Assembly (NCBI RefSeq): GCF_963675395.1
Contig: NZ_OY776223.1
Location: 1,736,001 to 1,800,000, forward strand
Length of the DNA: 64,000 nucleotides
DNA from: an uncultured Vibrio sp.
GTDB taxonomy: Bacteria > Pseudomonadota > Gammaproteobacteria > Enterobacterales > Vibrionaceae
Reading direction: 5' to 3'
In this document: positions 20,387-30,885 of the stretch, piece by piece
How positions within the stretch are numbered: position 1 is the stretch's first letter
Layout of the letters: every line of letters starts with the position of its first letter
Position numbers and translations under genes: made by a program
The notes under the pieces: model-generated
What the model was told of the DNA's origin: nothing
Seen by the model: the letters and a program-made list of their open reading frames with translations, nothing else
The model's database searches: none

Positions 20387-21024
20387 TACTGGGTCTTCCT
20401 CAGTAAAATTACATCATTACCAATAAATTCAAGTTCGAGCTTATCCCGCTCAGCTAGGAACTGGAACGTTTCACGGCTAAAAAACACCACATGCGTTGGG
20501 TCGTTCTTATAATGCCACGATTTGAAAGCCTCTGCGTCGATGACCATTTTTGTCATCAGGCCAATCCAGCCCCCTGGCTTAACTAAATTCAACCATTGCT
20601 TCCACACCATATCTGGGTGGTAGAGGTGTTCAATCACCTCCGTTGCTGTCACGAAGTCATACTGCTTTTCTAGCACCGATGTATCAGGGTGATAATAAAG
20701 ATCGTACAACGCCATGTTATGGCCCGCTTCTTCTAACATTAGAGAAAGTGTCGGGCCCGGACCACAACCAAAGTCGATTCCGTTCGATTGTGGAGAAATT
20801 CGCTCTGTCATCGGATCAGCTATTCGCGACAAAAAGCGTCTATATCCCATATCTTCGGGATTGTTCTCATGCAAATCATAGTGAGCTTTTTCGGTATCTG
20901 CATCCAAACGTTGGTCTGGATTTACAAACACCAAACGGCACTGTTCACATTGAAGATACTCGCGGCGCTTATCTTCAAAATAATGGTGAGTGTGCTGATT
21001 GTGGCATAAAGGACAGGTATGCAT
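20386..21024 (-). CDS. Zinc-ribbon class I SAM-dependent methyltransferase
   Basis: A 212-residue protein with four N-terminal cysteines in two pairs (Cys4/Cys7, Cys26/Cys29) that look like a zinc ribbon. A Rossmann methyltransferase domain of the Methyltransf_23 type follows, with SAM motif I GIDFGCGPGP and the post-motif segment VTATEVIEHL. The substrate is unknown. It is the first gene of an apparent operon with yihI and the DUF2489 gene. Confidence 0.85.
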   Translation of the reverse strand: MHTCPLCHNQHTHHYFEDKRREYLQCEQCRLVFVNPDQRLDADTEKAHYDLHENNPEDMGYRRFLSRIADPMTERISPQSNGIDFGCGPGPTLSLMLEEAGHNMALYDLYYHPDTSVLEKQYDFVTATEVIEHLYHPDMVWKQWLNLVKPGGWIGLMTKMVIDAEAFKSWHYKNDPTHVVFFSRETFQFLAERDKLELEFIGNDVILLRKTQ

Positions 21025-21154
21025 GCTGACTTCCTCAAACAGGGATGCGAAACATACCAGAAACTGAACTCAGATTGGAGTGTTACTGAACATTTTTTCA
21101 GCAGTTTTTACTAAAAAACTCTGATTCTGATGCGACATCGTCTCCTGAGAGAAT

Positions 21155-21744
21155 TTGGACATCAATTTCATTGTGAAAGGAATAAAAAAAGCGACAGTTA
21201 AACTGCCGCTTCCTAATGCCATCTTATGTGGCGAAACTGTGTTGCACGCATTGAGTGCACCAAGAATCCTTTTGTTTATCGAGCTTTCCTTGCCAAAAAG
21301 TGTTGTTTTTCATCTTCCTGATGAATTTTGGCTATCCATTAACTTCCTGTCTTCTGGGCAACTTCCTGTGCCTGATCCTTTTCACTGTCTTAACCGTCAG
21401 ACGAGATGACCATCCTTATCCGGCAGGCTCCTTGCCTACCCAAATCCTTTTGCAATCATCAAGCATCCCTAGCTTAAATCCCTGAGACCGAAACCTTGGT
21501 CTTAATTTCCCTTTGCCCACCCCCTGTGAACAACTGTTACTTTACGCTGATCAAACCTTGCTACAAGCCAAGCAAAGTAAAAAAACGCATCATTTTTCAA
21601 CTGCTGACCGAAAAGCATTATCAATCATAACCTTAAGCAATGACAAAGAGAAAAAGGCAATAATAAGTATGGCAAATGTCTTACAAACTACCGAGCTAGA
21701 TATCTATTTAACCGCCGACATCGAATGTGAGCTGCATCACCAAC
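21155..21744 (+). pseudogene. Probable degraded GGDEF (diguanylate cyclase) domain
   Basis: No intact gene fills the ~780 bases between the methyltransferase and the cytochrome c4 gene, but pieces of a GGDEF domain can be read. One frame (21155-21409) contains VVFHLPDEFWLSI, similar to the signature strand with GGDEF reduced to PDEF. A second frame, after a shift near 21400 and an in-frame TGA at 21483, gives PTPCEQLLLYADQTLLQAKQ (from 21516), which closely resembles the conserved ADxALYxAK helix at the end of GGDEF domains. The usual N-terminal D-x-L-T-x-L-x-N-R motif is not seen, so the relic is also truncated. Inference from motif reading only. Confidence 0.5.
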
Positions 21745-21778
21745 AAAAATGCCCCGACGAATTCGCCAGGGCATTTTT
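21745..21778 (-). terminator. Terminator of the cytochrome c4 gene
   Basis: AAAAATGCCC and GGGCATTTTT pair across a 14-base loop. On the minus strand the hairpin ends in a T run ~30 bases after the stop. It also reads as a terminator on the plus strand. Confidence 0.8.
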
Positions 21779-21808
21779 GTACAACATTGCTCGAACTATG
21801 TAGGGTTA

Positions 21809-22426
21809 TCAGTGCAGACCGCCAACATATTGCGACAGAACTTCAATATCTTCATCTGTCATCTTCTTCGCGATGTCACGCATCATGGCATTCATGTCGT
21901 TACCACGGCTAGCATCACGGAATTTAGTAAGCTGAGCTTTGATGTAGTCAGCATGCTGACCAGAAATTTTAGGGAAACCTGAAAGCTCAGTACCGTTACC
22001 ACGCGCACCGTGACACGCAATACATGCCGTTAGGCCACGCTCTGCGTCACCAGCAGTGTAAAGCACTTTGCCTTTCTCAACGACGTTTTCAGGCGTTGAG
22101 TTCTCTGACGTTGGCAGAGACGCAAAGTATGCGGATAGATCTGCGATGTCTTCATCGCTTAGCGGCATTGCCATACCACTCATGACCGGGTCGTAACGAC
22201 CTTGCTTACCACCGCTTGTCATACCTAGCTTAAGATCTTGTAACTGTTTTTCAAGATACTTAGCGTGTTGGCCAGCGAGTTTAGGGTACATTGCGATTGC
22301 ACTGTTGCCATCTGCACCATGACAGGCGACACAGGTTTGTGATTTTGCTTTACCAGCCTCAATACTACCTTGGGCCCATACTGAGCAGCTGGCTAAAACA
22401 CTCAAAATTAGCGCTAATTTCTTCAT
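21809..22426 (-). CDS. Diheme cytochrome c4
   Basis: A 205-residue periplasmic electron carrier. A Sec signal peptide ends around VWAQG (residue ~20). Two heme c attachment motifs follow: CVACH at 32-36 and CIACH at 135-139, each with a later methionine region (GMAMP; the second domain's axial Met lies near AMMRD). The two-domain repeat layout is that of cytochrome c4, which passes electrons to terminal oxidases. It is divergent from engB, as in other gammaproteobacteria. Confidence 0.95.
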   Translation of the reverse strand: MKKLALILSVLASCSVWAQGSIEAGKAKSQTCVACHGADGNSAIAMYPKLAGQHAKYLEKQLQDLKLGMTSGGKQGRYDPVMSGMAMPLSDEDIADLSAYFASLPTSENSTPENVVEKGKVLYTAGDAERGLTACIACHGARGNGTELSGFPKISGQHADYIKAQLTKFRDASRGNDMNAMMRDIAKKMTDEDIEVLSQYVGGLH

Positions 22427-22573
22427 GACATTCCATTATAATTATCAAGCTTCCAGTACCACGGAATGTGAACATACCGTGTACACTCATGGTACAATAG
22501 GCGACCTCATGCCGAGCACGGTTATTTTACACAATTTCACAAAAAAGTAATCAATCGACTACACAAAGTCGAG

Positions 22574-23245
22574 ATGGAGTTAACAGTGAGCGTAAAAATT
22601 CATTACCAAAATACGCATTTCATCACCAGCGCACCCGATATTCGCCACTTGCCGGAGGACGAAGGTGTCGAGATTGCGTTTGCAGGACGCTCAAACGCTG
22701 GTAAATCGAGTGCACTTAACCGTCTAACTAACCAAAAAAGCTTAGCCAAGACATCAAAGACACCAGGTCGAACCCAGTTAATTAACCTTTTCAAAGTAGA
22801 AGAAGGTTGCCACATCGTCGATCTACCAGGATATGGCTTCGCTCAAGTCCCAGTAGAAATGAAAAATAAGTGGCAGAAATCTTTGGGTGAATACCTGCAG
22901 AAACGCCAGTGTCTAAAAGGCCTAGTGGTGCTAATGGACATTCGTCACCCAATGAAAGATCTCGACCAGCAAATGATTTTCTGGGCTATCGACAGCCGTA
23001 TTCCTGTGCAAGTACTGCTAACCAAAGCAGACAAACTGAAAAGCGGTGCTCGTAAACAGACACTCCTTAAGATTCGTAAGCAAGTTGAAACTTTCGGTGG
23101 TGATGTCGACGTAGACGTATTCTCTTCTTTGAAAGGGCTAGGTGTCGATCAATTGCGTGCCAAACTGGATATTTGGTTTGCACCAGCACTGGCAGATCTG
23201 ATTGAAGAAGACGAACTAGAAACGCCAGAAAGCAATGAAGAATAG
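22574..23245 (+). CDS. engB: Ribosome biogenesis GTPase EngB (YihA/YsxC)
   Basis: An essential GTPase in large-subunit assembly. It has 223 residues. G1 is GRSNAGKSS at residues 38-46; G2 lies in [13 protein letters not shown]3 is DLPGYG, G4 is TKADK and the G5-like SS lies near the C-terminus. The acidic tail [13 protein letters not shown] is usual in vibrios. The ATG at 22574 is preceded by AAAGTCGAGATGG, a weak ribosome site; an internal GTG in VSVK is an alternative start. Confidence 0.97.
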   Translation: MELTVSVKIHYQNTHFITSAPDIRHLPEDEGVEIAFAGRSNAGKSSALNRLTNQKSLAKTSKTPGRTQLINLFKVEEGCHIVDLPGYGFAQVPVEMKNKWQKSLGEYLQKRQCLKGLVVLMDIRHPMKDLDQQMIFWAIDSRIPVQVLLTKADKLKSGARKQTLLKIRKQVETFGGDVDVDVFSSLKGLGVDQLRAKLDIWFAPALADLIEEDELETPESNEE

Positions 23246-23274
23246 TTAACAATTTTTGTTAAATTTTATGACAT

Positions 23275-23304
23275 AGCCCTGCCAACCAGTTGGTGGGGCT
23301 TTTG
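23275..23304 (+). terminator. Terminator of engB
   Basis: A stem AGCCC..CCAA / TTGG..GGGCT with two mismatches is followed by TTTTG, 30 bases after the engB stop. Confidence 0.75.
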
Positions 23305-23339
23305 TTTATCTAACGAATAAGAAAGGAAATGACAGCAAT

Positions 23340-23410
23340 AAAAATCCCCGCCTTCCTGGCAGGGATAACGGGAGAGAAAACTTGGTAGTTGTTATTATGC
23401 TGCAAAGCAT
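23340..23410 (-). ncRNA. Candidate small RNA ending in a leftward terminator
   Basis: A clear rho-independent terminator points left at 23340-23366: a 9-bp stem ATCCCTGCC / GGCGGGGAT (one G-U pair) over a 5-base loop, then ATTTTTATT. No gene on the minus strand feeds it: Spot 42, the next leftward unit, has its own strong terminator 350 bases upstream. A weak promoter-like pair on the minus strand (TTGAAA, 16 bases, TAATGC) would start a transcript near 23410 and give an RNA of roughly 65-75 nt. The 5' end is a guess. I recall a report of an sRNA close to spf in Aliivibrio but cannot verify it. Confidence 0.45.
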
Positions 23411-23719
23411 TACTGAACTATTAAATGATTTCAATGGTATACAAAGCCTTCAACTTTCATCACTATCGCTTAAAAAGCACACCGACAATCAAAAAAATCA
23501 AATAAGTCAATCACTTAAATTAAAGTCGCTTGTATTCATCAACAACTTAGTTTCTGGGAAGAAAAAATAATAGTGTGACTGGCGTAAATTTACAGAATGG
23601 ATTATTTGTAACAAATAACGAAAAAATCAGGCTAAGCAATGAGTTAGAGAATAGTGAGAGCAGAGAAAAGGTCAAAATACGTAATTAATTGAATAATGGG
23701 GAATTTTTCTTTCGCCCAA

Positions 23720-23825
23720 TAAAAAACGCCCCAGTCAAAAACTGACTGGGGCGGCTGAATCAGCCTAATCCAATAACGTGAAACAAAAGGTCTGAAAGAT
23801 AGAACATCTTACCTCTGTACCCTAC
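23720..23825 (-). ncRNA. spf: Spot 42 regulatory RNA
   Basis: The minus strand begins GTAGGGTACAGAGGTAAGAT and continues almost base for base as E. coli Spot 42, including TTCTATCTTTCAGACCTTTT and a 3' GCCCCAGTCAG / CTGACTGGGGC terminator hairpin with six T. The length is about 106 nt against 109 in E. coli. Spot 42 pairs through Hfq with mRNAs of secondary carbon use and is repressed by cAMP-CRP in E. coli. The location between polA and engB is the conserved one. Confidence 0.97.
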
Positions 23826-23832
23826 GAGTATT

Positions 23833-23860
23833 AATGTACAACAATTGGTCAGAATTGCAA
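23833..23860 (-). promoter_or_regulatory. Promoter of spf
   Basis: On the minus strand TTGCAA (23855-23860) and TACATT (23833-23838) are 16 bases apart and end 8 bases before the first base of Spot 42. I did not find a convincing CRP dyad upstream. Confidence 0.55.
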
Positions 23861-23938
23861 AGATATTTTGTAGTTTTTTTTCATTAAACTTTTATTAAAT
23901 GACATTAAGCCCCAGATTGGCCTTGCTTTTTTAATCGC

Positions 23939-23968
23939 AAAAAAAAGCCAGCGTTTGTGCGCTGGCTC
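23939..23968 (-). terminator. Terminator of polA
   Basis: AGCCAGCG and CGCTGGCT pair over a 6-base loop, followed by eight T on the minus strand, 33 bases after the polA stop. Confidence 0.9.
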
Positions 23969-24000
23969 ATATTAAAATGGCTAAATCGATTTAAAAATGA

Positions 24001-26793
24001 CTAGTGTGCCTGATCCCAGTTGTCACCATGCCCTGCATCTGCAACCAGAGGCACTTTCAGCTCTGCTGCCGATTCCATCAATTTTTGTACTTTACTTTCA
24101 ATTTCGGACAATGATGACTCTTCAACTTCAAATACTAGTTCATCGTGTACTTGCATCAAAAGTTTCACTCGACCGTTACCTTCAGCCTGAATCCATTGGT
24201 CAACAAGCAACATCGCTTTCTTAATGATGTCTGCCGCTGTACCTTGCATTGGTGCATTAATCGCTGCACGTTCTGCCGCCTTACGACGCATACCATTACG
24301 CGATTTAATTTCTGGCAGGTGTAAACGACGGCCGAAGATGGTTTCAACATAGCCTTGATCAGCCGCAGCGCTGCGTGTGTCTTCCATATACTGCATCACA
24401 CCAGGGTAACGCTCGAAGTACTTATCCATGTAGGTTTGTGCTTCTCCGCGCGGGATGCCCAGCTGTTTCGCTAAGCCGAATGCACTCATACCATAGATAA
24501 GACCGAAGTTTACCGCTTTCGCTCGGCGACGCTGTTCACTAGACACTTGCTCAATACTCACGCCCATAATTTCTGCGGCAGTGGCTGCGTGAATGTCTTT
24601 ACCATCTCGGAATGCATCAAGCAGGGCCTGGTCGCCAGACAGGTGCGCCATAATACGCAACTCGATTTGCGAGTAGTCGACCGCTAAAATTTTGTAACCA
24701 GTCGGTGCGATAAATGCCTGACGAATACGGCGTCCCTCTTCATTACGAATAGGAATGTTTTGTAGGTTTGGATCGGTCGATGACAAACGACCCGTCGCTG
24801 TTACCGCTTGATGGTAAGACGTATGTACGCGTCCTGTGGTTGGGTTAATCATCTTTGGTAGCTTATCAGTGTAAGTCGATTTAAGCTTCGCTAAGCCACG
24901 GTATTCAAGAATCAGTTTTGGCAGCGGGTAATCTAGTGCTAACTCTTGCAGTACTTCTTCATTGGTCGAAGGCGTGCCAGAAGGCGTCTTCTTAACGACC
25001 GGCAAGCCCATTTTTTCAAACAGTATCGCTTGCAGCTGTTTTGGTGAGTTCATGTTGAACTCTTGCTCTGCGATTTCGTAAGCCTTTTGCTCCAGCTCTT
25101 CCAAGCGTGCGGCAATTTCTACTGACTGAGCACCCAGCTTCATGTCATCAATCAAAACGCCTGTACGTTCAATGCGAGAAATCACAGGCACAAGTGGCAT
25201 TTCAATCTCTTCGTACACCGATTTCAGCTTGTCGTCTTGTTCAATATTGGCAAACAGACGGTTGTGTAGACGAAGAGTCACATCCGCATCTTCTGCTGCG
25301 TATGGCGACGCTTGATCGAGTTCAATTTGATTAAAAGTAAGCTGCTTTTTACCTTTACCTGCGACTTGCTCGAATGAGATGCAGCTATGCTGAAGGAAAC
25401 GCAGAGCCAAGCTGTCCATATCATGCTTTCCGCCTACGCTGTTGTAGATGTAAGACTCTAGCATGGTGTCATGCTTGATGCCTTTCATCTCAATATCATA
25501 GCGAGCTAAAACGGAAGCGTCGTATTTCAGGTTCTGACCCACTTTGGCTTGTGACTCATCTTCGAGAATAGGTTTTAACTGCTCTAATACCCAGTCACGG
25601 TCTAACTGCTGCGGTGCATCAAGGTAGTCATGAGCGACAGGAACATAAGCGGCGATACCTTCATCTGTTGCAAACGAAAGACCAACCAGATTCGCCACCA
25701 TGTAGTTGAGGCTATCGGTTTCGGTATCGAAAGCAAACAGGTCAGATGCTTTTAGTTTTTCTAACCAAGCATTAAAAGACGCTTCATCTAGAATGGTTTC
25801 ATACTGGCTGCGATCAATGGTTACTGCTGACGTCTCCATCTCGGCTTGAGTAGAAGCCGATGATGCTCGTGCAGACCCTGCCATCTCAACCGCTTCAACA
25901 GAGCCAGAGCCGCCTTCTAACAGCTCATTTAACCAAGATTTAAACGTCAGTTGACCATATAGCTTGATCAGCTCGTCTTTGCTTGGTTCTGCTTTAAGCA
26001 GTGATTCCGGTGTTTCTTCAAGCTCAACGTCCAGCTTAATGGTGGCCAGTTCGTACGACAGCATTGCATTTTCTTTGTTGTCGACTAGCTTCTTCGCCAT
26101 GGTTTTCGAACCACGGAAACCGAGCGGTGCGATGTCATCCAAGTTCTCATACAGCTTAGTCAAGCCGCCAATGCCTTGCAGCAATGCAGTCGCGGTTTTG
26201 TCACCCACACCCGGCACCCCCGGAATGTTATCGACTTTATCTCCCATTAACGCGAGGTAATCAATGATCAACTCCGGTGGGATACCGAACTTTTCAATCA
26301 CACCCTCACGATCCATCACAACGTTGGTCATGGTGTTGATTAGGGTAATGTTGTCATCCACCAGTTGCGCCATGTCTTTATCACCAGTACTGATCAATAC
26401 TGGCATACCTTGTTGCGAGGCTTGGTGAGCCAAAGTACCAATCACGTCATCCGCTTCCACGCCAGGAACACAAATTAATGGCAAGCCCATTGCGCGAATC
26501 ACATTGTGTAGCGGTTCGATTTGGCAACGAAGATCATCCGGCATTGGCGGACGATTGGCTTTGTATTCTGGATACATATCGTCACGGAAGGTTTTCCCCT
26601 TCGCATCAAAAACCACCGCAATACGTTCAGACGCAAATTGACGCATCATGCTGCGTAGCATGTTTACTACACCGTAAACAGCATTAGTTGGTATTTCACC
26701 ATTACTCATTGTGCCTGGGTAGGCGTGAAAAGCGCGATATAGATAGGAAGAGCCGTCGATAAGAATCAGCGGATTTTCAGGAATACTTGCCAT
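24001..26793 (-). CDS. polA: DNA polymerase I
   Basis: Repair and Okazaki-fragment polymerase, 930 residues. The N-terminal 5'-3' exonuclease domain (~1-290) has the acidic GDKDMAQL and [15 protein letters not shown] motifs. The 3'-5' exonuclease domain (~330-520) keeps the DTETD motif, so proofreading should be active. The polymerase domain has motif [10 protein letters not shown], motif [15 protein letters not shown] and motif [10 protein letters not shown]. The full family length is present. Upstream lies an unusually AT-rich region with DnaA-box-like sequences. Confidence 0.99.
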   Translation of the reverse strand: MASIPENPLILIDGSSYLYRAFHAYPGTMSNGEIPTNAVYGVVNMLRSMMRQFASERIAVVFDAKGKTFRDDMYPEYKANRPPMPDDLRCQIEPLHNVIRAMGLPLICVPGVEADDVIGTLAHQASQQGMPVLISTGDKDMAQLVDDNITLINTMTNVVMDREGVIEKFGIPPELIIDYLALMGDKVDNIPGVPGVGDKTATALLQGIGGLTKLYENLDDIAPLGFRGSKTMAKKLVDNKENAMLSYELATIKLDVELEETPESLLKAEPSKDELIKLYGQLTFKSWLNELLEGGSGSVEAVEMAGSARASSASTQAEMETSAVTIDRSQYETILDEASFNAWLEKLKASDLFAFDTETDSLNYMVANLVGLSFATDEGIAAYVPVAHDYLDAPQQLDRDWVLEQLKPILEDESQAKVGQNLKYDASVLARYDIEMKGIKHDTMLESYIYNSVGGKHDMDSLALRFLQHSCISFEQVAGKGKKQLTFNQIELDQASPYAAEDADVTLRLHNRLFANIEQDDKLKSVYEEIEMPLVPVISRIERTGVLIDDMKLGAQSVEIAARLEELEQKAYEIAEQEFNMNSPKQLQAILFEKMGLPVVKKTPSGTPSTNEEVLQELALDYPLPKLILEYRGLAKLKSTYTDKLPKMINPTTGRVHTSYHQAVTATGRLSSTDPNLQNIPIRNEEGRRIRQAFIAPTGYKILAVDYSQIELRIMAHLSGDQALLDAFRDGKDIHAATAAEIMGVSIEQVSSEQRRRAKAVNFGLIYGMSAFGLAKQLGIPRGEAQTYMDKYFERYPGVMQYMEDTRSAAADQGYVETIFGRRLHLPEIKSRNGMRRKAAERAAINAPMQGTAADIIKKAMLLVDQWIQAEGNGRVKLLMQVHDELVFEVEESSLSEIESKVQKLMESAAELKVPLVADAGHGDNWDQAH

Positions 26794-26823
26794 AATTGTC
26801 TGTATCCAAGTCAGTACTTAATA

Positions 26824-27061
26824 GATCTGCTTAGGATGCCATGACTACTGATCCGAATCTATCTTGTTCGCTCGATCCAGATCGCGTAAATATTTCGAGC
26901 TGATACACTAAAAGAACATAGCCTCTGTGGATAACTCTGTTTATATTATTTATCCACTAGTTATACAAGATGATAAATTACATAAACCAAAGAAAGTAAC
27001 ATACTGATATATATAAATTAATAATTTAAAAGATGAAAAGATCAACGATCTAAAAATGATC
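26824..27061. other. AT-rich stretch with DnaA boxes and clustered GATC sites upstream of polA
   Basis: Between polA and the RyhB terminator I see no gene, but the 238 bases hold seven GATC sites (26824, 26850, 26874, 26880, 27040, 27047, 27058). There is a perfect DnaA box TGTGGATAA at 26926-26934, an 8/9 match TTATCCACT in opposite orientation at 26950-26958 and a weaker TTATACAAG at 26961-26969. The part from 27000 to 27030 is almost pure A/T. This mix recalls oriC-type or DnaA-titration regions, but the mnmG/mioC or dnaA genes that flank known Vibrio origins are absent. Confidence 0.45.
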
Positions 27062-27112
27062 ATCGAATGTGGAAAAGTTATGAATCGTGACGTCAAATAA
27101 AATCGTAGAAAG

Positions 27113-27342
27113 AAAAAAGCGACCCAATTGGGTCGCCTAGCAGAAGTGGTAAAGCAATTTTTATCAAGCTGCTTAACCAAGAAGCTATAAATTACACTGG
27201 AAGCAATGTGAGCAATGTCGTGTCAAAAAGAGTTTGTGCAAGTTCTCGAAAACGGTTTCATCACCTTCTCAACACCAGTTAATCAACTTCTGTTAATAAG
27301 TCATGCAACGTCCTTGTGAACCTTTACTCATTCCCTAAGACA
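27113..27342 (-). ncRNA. ryhB: RyhB iron-responsive small RNA, long Vibrio form
   Basis: The minus strand contains the RyhB pairing core CGACATTGCTCACATTGCTT (27202-27231 region), identical to the E. coli core. Transcription should start near 27342 from a Fur-box promoter and end at the hairpin GCGACCC-AATT-GGGTCGC plus six T at 27113-27136. That gives about 230 nt, matching the long V. cholerae RyhB rather than the 90-nt enterobacterial form. RyhB represses mRNAs of iron-using proteins under iron starvation through Hfq. Its place next to polA is also that of V. cholerae. Confidence 0.95.
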
Positions 27343-27348
27343 TCTTTA

Positions 27349-27403
27349 ATAATAATGATTCTCATTTGACTGTCAATGATTAAATGAGAAAAAATCTCAT
27401 TTA
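27349..27403 (-). promoter_or_regulatory. Fur-regulated promoter of ryhB
   Basis: On the minus strand TTGACA (27371-27376) and TATTAT (27349-27354) are separated by 16 bases. The spacer and -10 region hold a Fur-box-like stretch AATAATGATTCTCATTTGA (plus strand 27351-27369) with 13 of 19 matches to the classic consensus. Directly upstream a perfect 9-bp inverted repeat TAAATGAGA / TCTCATTTA (27381-27403) could be a second operator or the end of the GNAT transcript. Confidence 0.8.
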
Positions 27404-27406
27404 TTT

Positions 27407-27841
27407 TCACATCGCTTTAATGAAGTGCACTCTAGATTCGCGAAGATTCACATTTTCTTCTAATTTTTCAATTAGGTATCCATTTCTCAGCAACAATCTG
27501 AGCATAGCCGGAAACTGATTACGAGACTTCACTTTAAGGGTTTTATAACCTTGTTCAGCCACCCATTCTTCCTGAGCCTCTAACAGCATTTGTGCGACCC
27601 CTTCATTGCGAGCCTGAGGTGCTACGCCCCCAAACCAGCTGTAAAAAGTATCGTCATCTAATTCGTAACCAATTTTGAAACCTAAGATAGTTCCGTTCTT
27701 TTCTGCCACCAGAATCAAGCTATTTTTATCGCCGATCCGTTGTGACATAGACTCTATTGTTTCTCCATTGGCAAACTCTTTCACATGAGTAACCACTTGA
27801 AGTGCCTCTTCCAACGTGCCTTCACGAATCAACATTGTCAT
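27407..27841 (-). CDS. GNAT family N-acetyltransferase
   Basis: A 144-residue single-domain GNAT enzyme. The acetyl-CoA pyrophosphate loop is in GGVAPQARNEGVAQML (residues ~71-86; Q/R-x-x-G-x-A pattern), with the following helix and the late strand typical of the fold. The substrate is unknown. The ATG at 27841 follows a TTTCTGGAGAAAG ribosome region. It is the last gene before the ryhB promoter and its stop is only 30 bases from the -35 box. Confidence 0.85.
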   Translation of the reverse strand: MTMLIREGTLEEALQVVTHVKEFANGETIESMSQRIGDKNSLILVAEKNGTILGFKIGYELDDDTFYSWFGGVAPQARNEGVAQMLLEAQEEWVAEQGYKTLKVKSRNQFPAMLRLLLRNGYLIEKLEENVNLRESRVHFIKAM

Positions 27842-27861
27842 TGTTCTTTCTCCAGAAATTT

Positions 27862-27934
27862 AATACCCAAGCACCTTGGACTGCTGCTATATAAACAAGC
27901 CTTTTTGATCCGCCAGAGGTTACTTGGGTATATA
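27862..27934. repeat. 73-bp palindromic-ended intergenic repeat, copy 1
   Basis: Starts AATACCCAAG and ends CTTGGGTATAT, an inverted repeat enclosing ~50 bases with partial internal pairing. A sister of equal length, with the same ends and a shared GAGGTTACTTGGGTATAT right end, lies at 42506-42578 (the first copy has AGAGGTTACTTGGGTATAT). Confidence 0.75.
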
Positions 27935-27980
27935 CAGACGAACAACAATTGTCAGTCTGTTTTTTCTCATTGAGCGATAA

Positions 27981-29078
<1,098 letters not shown>

Positions 29079-29226
29079 TCATCTGGTGGACAAAATCATA
29101 TCACTCTTGATGCACTTTGCGGGTGACAATCTGGAAAAAGGCGCGGGAAAAAACTGAAAATGACCCCGCACTCACACTCAAGTATAATTCTCAGATGACC
29201 AACACAATCAAGCACAGAGACGAACC

Positions 29227-29997
29227 ATGATCGATACCCATGCGCACATATACGCCAGCGAATTTGATAATGACCGCGACGAAGTCGTAAAACGCGCACT
29301 AGAGCAAGGCATTAATAAAATATTGCTGCCAAACATCGATCTGGAATCGATTGAGCCTATGCTGCAAACCGAAGCCGCATACCCTGACGTTTGCCACTCG
29401 ATGATGGGCCTTCATCCATGCTATGTGGATGATAATGTAGAACAAACGCTAGAGATTATTCGCGGCTGGTTTGAGAAGCACAATTTCATCGCAGTAGGTG
29501 AAATTGGTATCGACTTGTATTGGGATAAGACCTACCGCGCTGAGCAAGAGAAGGCATTTGTGACCCAACTCAATTGGGCGAAAGAGATGGACTTACCTGT
29601 GGTCATTCACACACGTGACTCCATCGAAGAAACGTTAACTCTGCTGCGCCAGGAACAGGATGGCCGCTTGCGTGGCGAGTTCCATTGCTTTGGTGGTAGT
29701 GTCGAAGAAGCGAAAGCGATAAACGAGCTAGGCTTTCATCTCGGCTTGGGTGGGGTATCAACATTTAAAAATGGCGGGATGGATAAAGTCATTCCTCACC
29801 TTGATATGCAGTGGGTTATTCTGGAAACGGACTGCCCTTACTTAGCGCCGGTACCACATCGAGGAAAACGCAACGAGCCTGCTTATACTTCTCTGGTTGC
29901 CCAGCGTATCGCTGAACTGCGAGATTTAACCATTGAAGAGGTTGATACATTGACGACAAAAAATGCCAAGAAGCTGTTTGGTCTAGAAAGCAGGTAA
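29227..29997 (+). CDS. tatD: TatD family metal-dependent deoxyribonuclease
   Basis: A 256-residue TIM-barrel metallohydrolase. The metal ligands appear as HAHIY at the N-terminus, GEIGIDLYWD, HTRDS, HCFGG and ETDCPYL. E. coli TatD is a 3'-5' exonuclease linked to DNA repair, not to Tat export, despite its name. Here it lies beside tatC but convergent to it, outside the tat operon. Confidence 0.95.
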   Translation: MIDTHAHIYASEFDNDRDEVVKRALEQGINKILLPNIDLESIEPMLQTEAAYPDVCHSMMGLHPCYVDDNVEQTLEIIRGWFEKHNFIAVGEIGIDLYWDKTYRAEQEKAFVTQLNWAKEMDLPVVIHTRDSIEETLTLLRQEQDGRLRGEFHCFGGSVEEAKAINELGFHLGLGGVSTFKNGGMDKVIPHLDMQWVILETDCPYLAPVPHRGKRNEPAYTSLVAQRIAELRDLTIEEVDTLTTKNAKKLFGLESR

Positions 29998-30026
29998 GCG
30001 TCCTAAGAGTAGTCCCCTCATACATG

Positions 30027-30061
30027 AAAAAAGAGCGAGATTTTTATACCTCGCTCTTTTT
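30027..30061. terminator. Bidirectional terminator between tatD and tatC
   Basis: AAAAAAGAGCGA and TCGCTCTTTTT pair across a 12-base loop, with A and T runs suited to both convergent genes. Confidence 0.88.
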
Positions 30062-30074
30062 ACTTATTTCTGCG

Positions 30075-30818
30075 CTACTCTTCCGTTTCTTCGTCATCTT
30101 TACGTGTGTAAAAACGCGCAAACAACAAACCCACCTCAAACAGCAAACACATCGGAATAGCCAGCAGAGTCTGAGAAATCATGTCAGGTGGTGTTAACAC
30201 CATACCAACAATAAACGCGGCAACGATGATGTATGGGCGCTTTTGCTTTAACTCTTTTGGTGTCGTTGCCCCTGTCCAGCACAACAGAATGATTGCAACT
30301 GGTACTTCAAAAGCAATACCAAACGCCATAAACAGTGCTAAGACAAAGTCCAGATAGCTGGAAATATCGGTAGCAAACTCTACACCACCTAGAGAAATTG
30401 CCGTGAAGAAGCCAAACACGAGCGGGAATACAACAAAATACGCAAACGCCACACCACAGTAGAACAGCAAAGAGCTGGAAAACAACAGTGGCATGATCAA
30501 ACGACGTTCATGCTTATACAGGCCCGGCGCGACAAATGCCCACACCTGATACAAAATAAATGGTACGGCGACAAATACCGACGCAATCAGTGTCAGCTTA
30601 AGTGGCGTAAAAAACGGTGACGCAACATCGGTTGCAATCATCGTCGCTCCTTCAGGCAAACGTTCTACCAAAGGTGCTGAGATAAACTCGTAAATGTGGT
30701 TAGAGAAATAAACTAGCCCGACAAACACCACCAACACTGCCAATATTGCACGCAGTAGTCGGTTGCGAAGCTCCAACAAATGACTAATTAAAGGTTGTGT
30801 CTGCTCGACGGTAGACAT
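30075..30818 (-). CDS. tatC: Sec-independent translocase subunit TatC
   Basis: A 247-residue inner-membrane protein with six predicted helices and the family motifs [12 protein letters not shown] at the cytoplasmic N-terminus and [14 protein letters not shown]. It recognises twin-arginine signal peptides together with TatB. It is the last gene of the tatABC set, 67 bases after tatB. Confidence 0.98.
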   Translation of the reverse strand: MSTVEQTQPLISHLLELRNRLLRAILAVLVVFVGLVYFSNHIYEFISAPLVERLPEGATMIATDVASPFFTPLKLTLIASVFVAVPFILYQVWAFVAPGLYKHERRLIMPLLFSSSLLFYCGVAFAYFVVFPLVFGFFTAISLGGVEFATDISSYLDFVLALFMAFGIAFEVPVAIILLCWTGATTPKELKQKRPYIIVAAFIVGMVLTPPDMISQTLLAIPMCLLFEVGLLFARFYTRKDDEETEE

Positions 30819-30885
30819 GGCAAACCTCTTTATAAAAACCAGATCAAAAAGGAGCTACCTATCCTAGCAGCTCCTCCTCATGAGA

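Noticed and set aside
21513..21803. 96-residue ORF as an intact gene
   Set aside because: It starts at TTG without a ribosome site, its first part resembles only the end of a GGDEF domain, and its tail reads through the cytochrome c4 terminator; treated as part of a relic.
23397..23570. 57-residue ORF (MLQSITELLNDFN...) between engB and spf
   Set aside because: It is AT-rich, has no clear ribosome site or family match, and runs antisense to the candidate small RNA; it is more likely chance.
26824..27061. Calling the region upstream of polA a chromosome origin
   Set aside because: Only one perfect DnaA box and no mnmG, mioC, dnaA or rctB neighbour; reported as an origin-like cluster only.
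26950..27180. 76-residue minus-strand ORF between polA and ryhB
   Set aside because: It lies over the ryhB 3' end and terminator, and its composition follows the local A/T bias.
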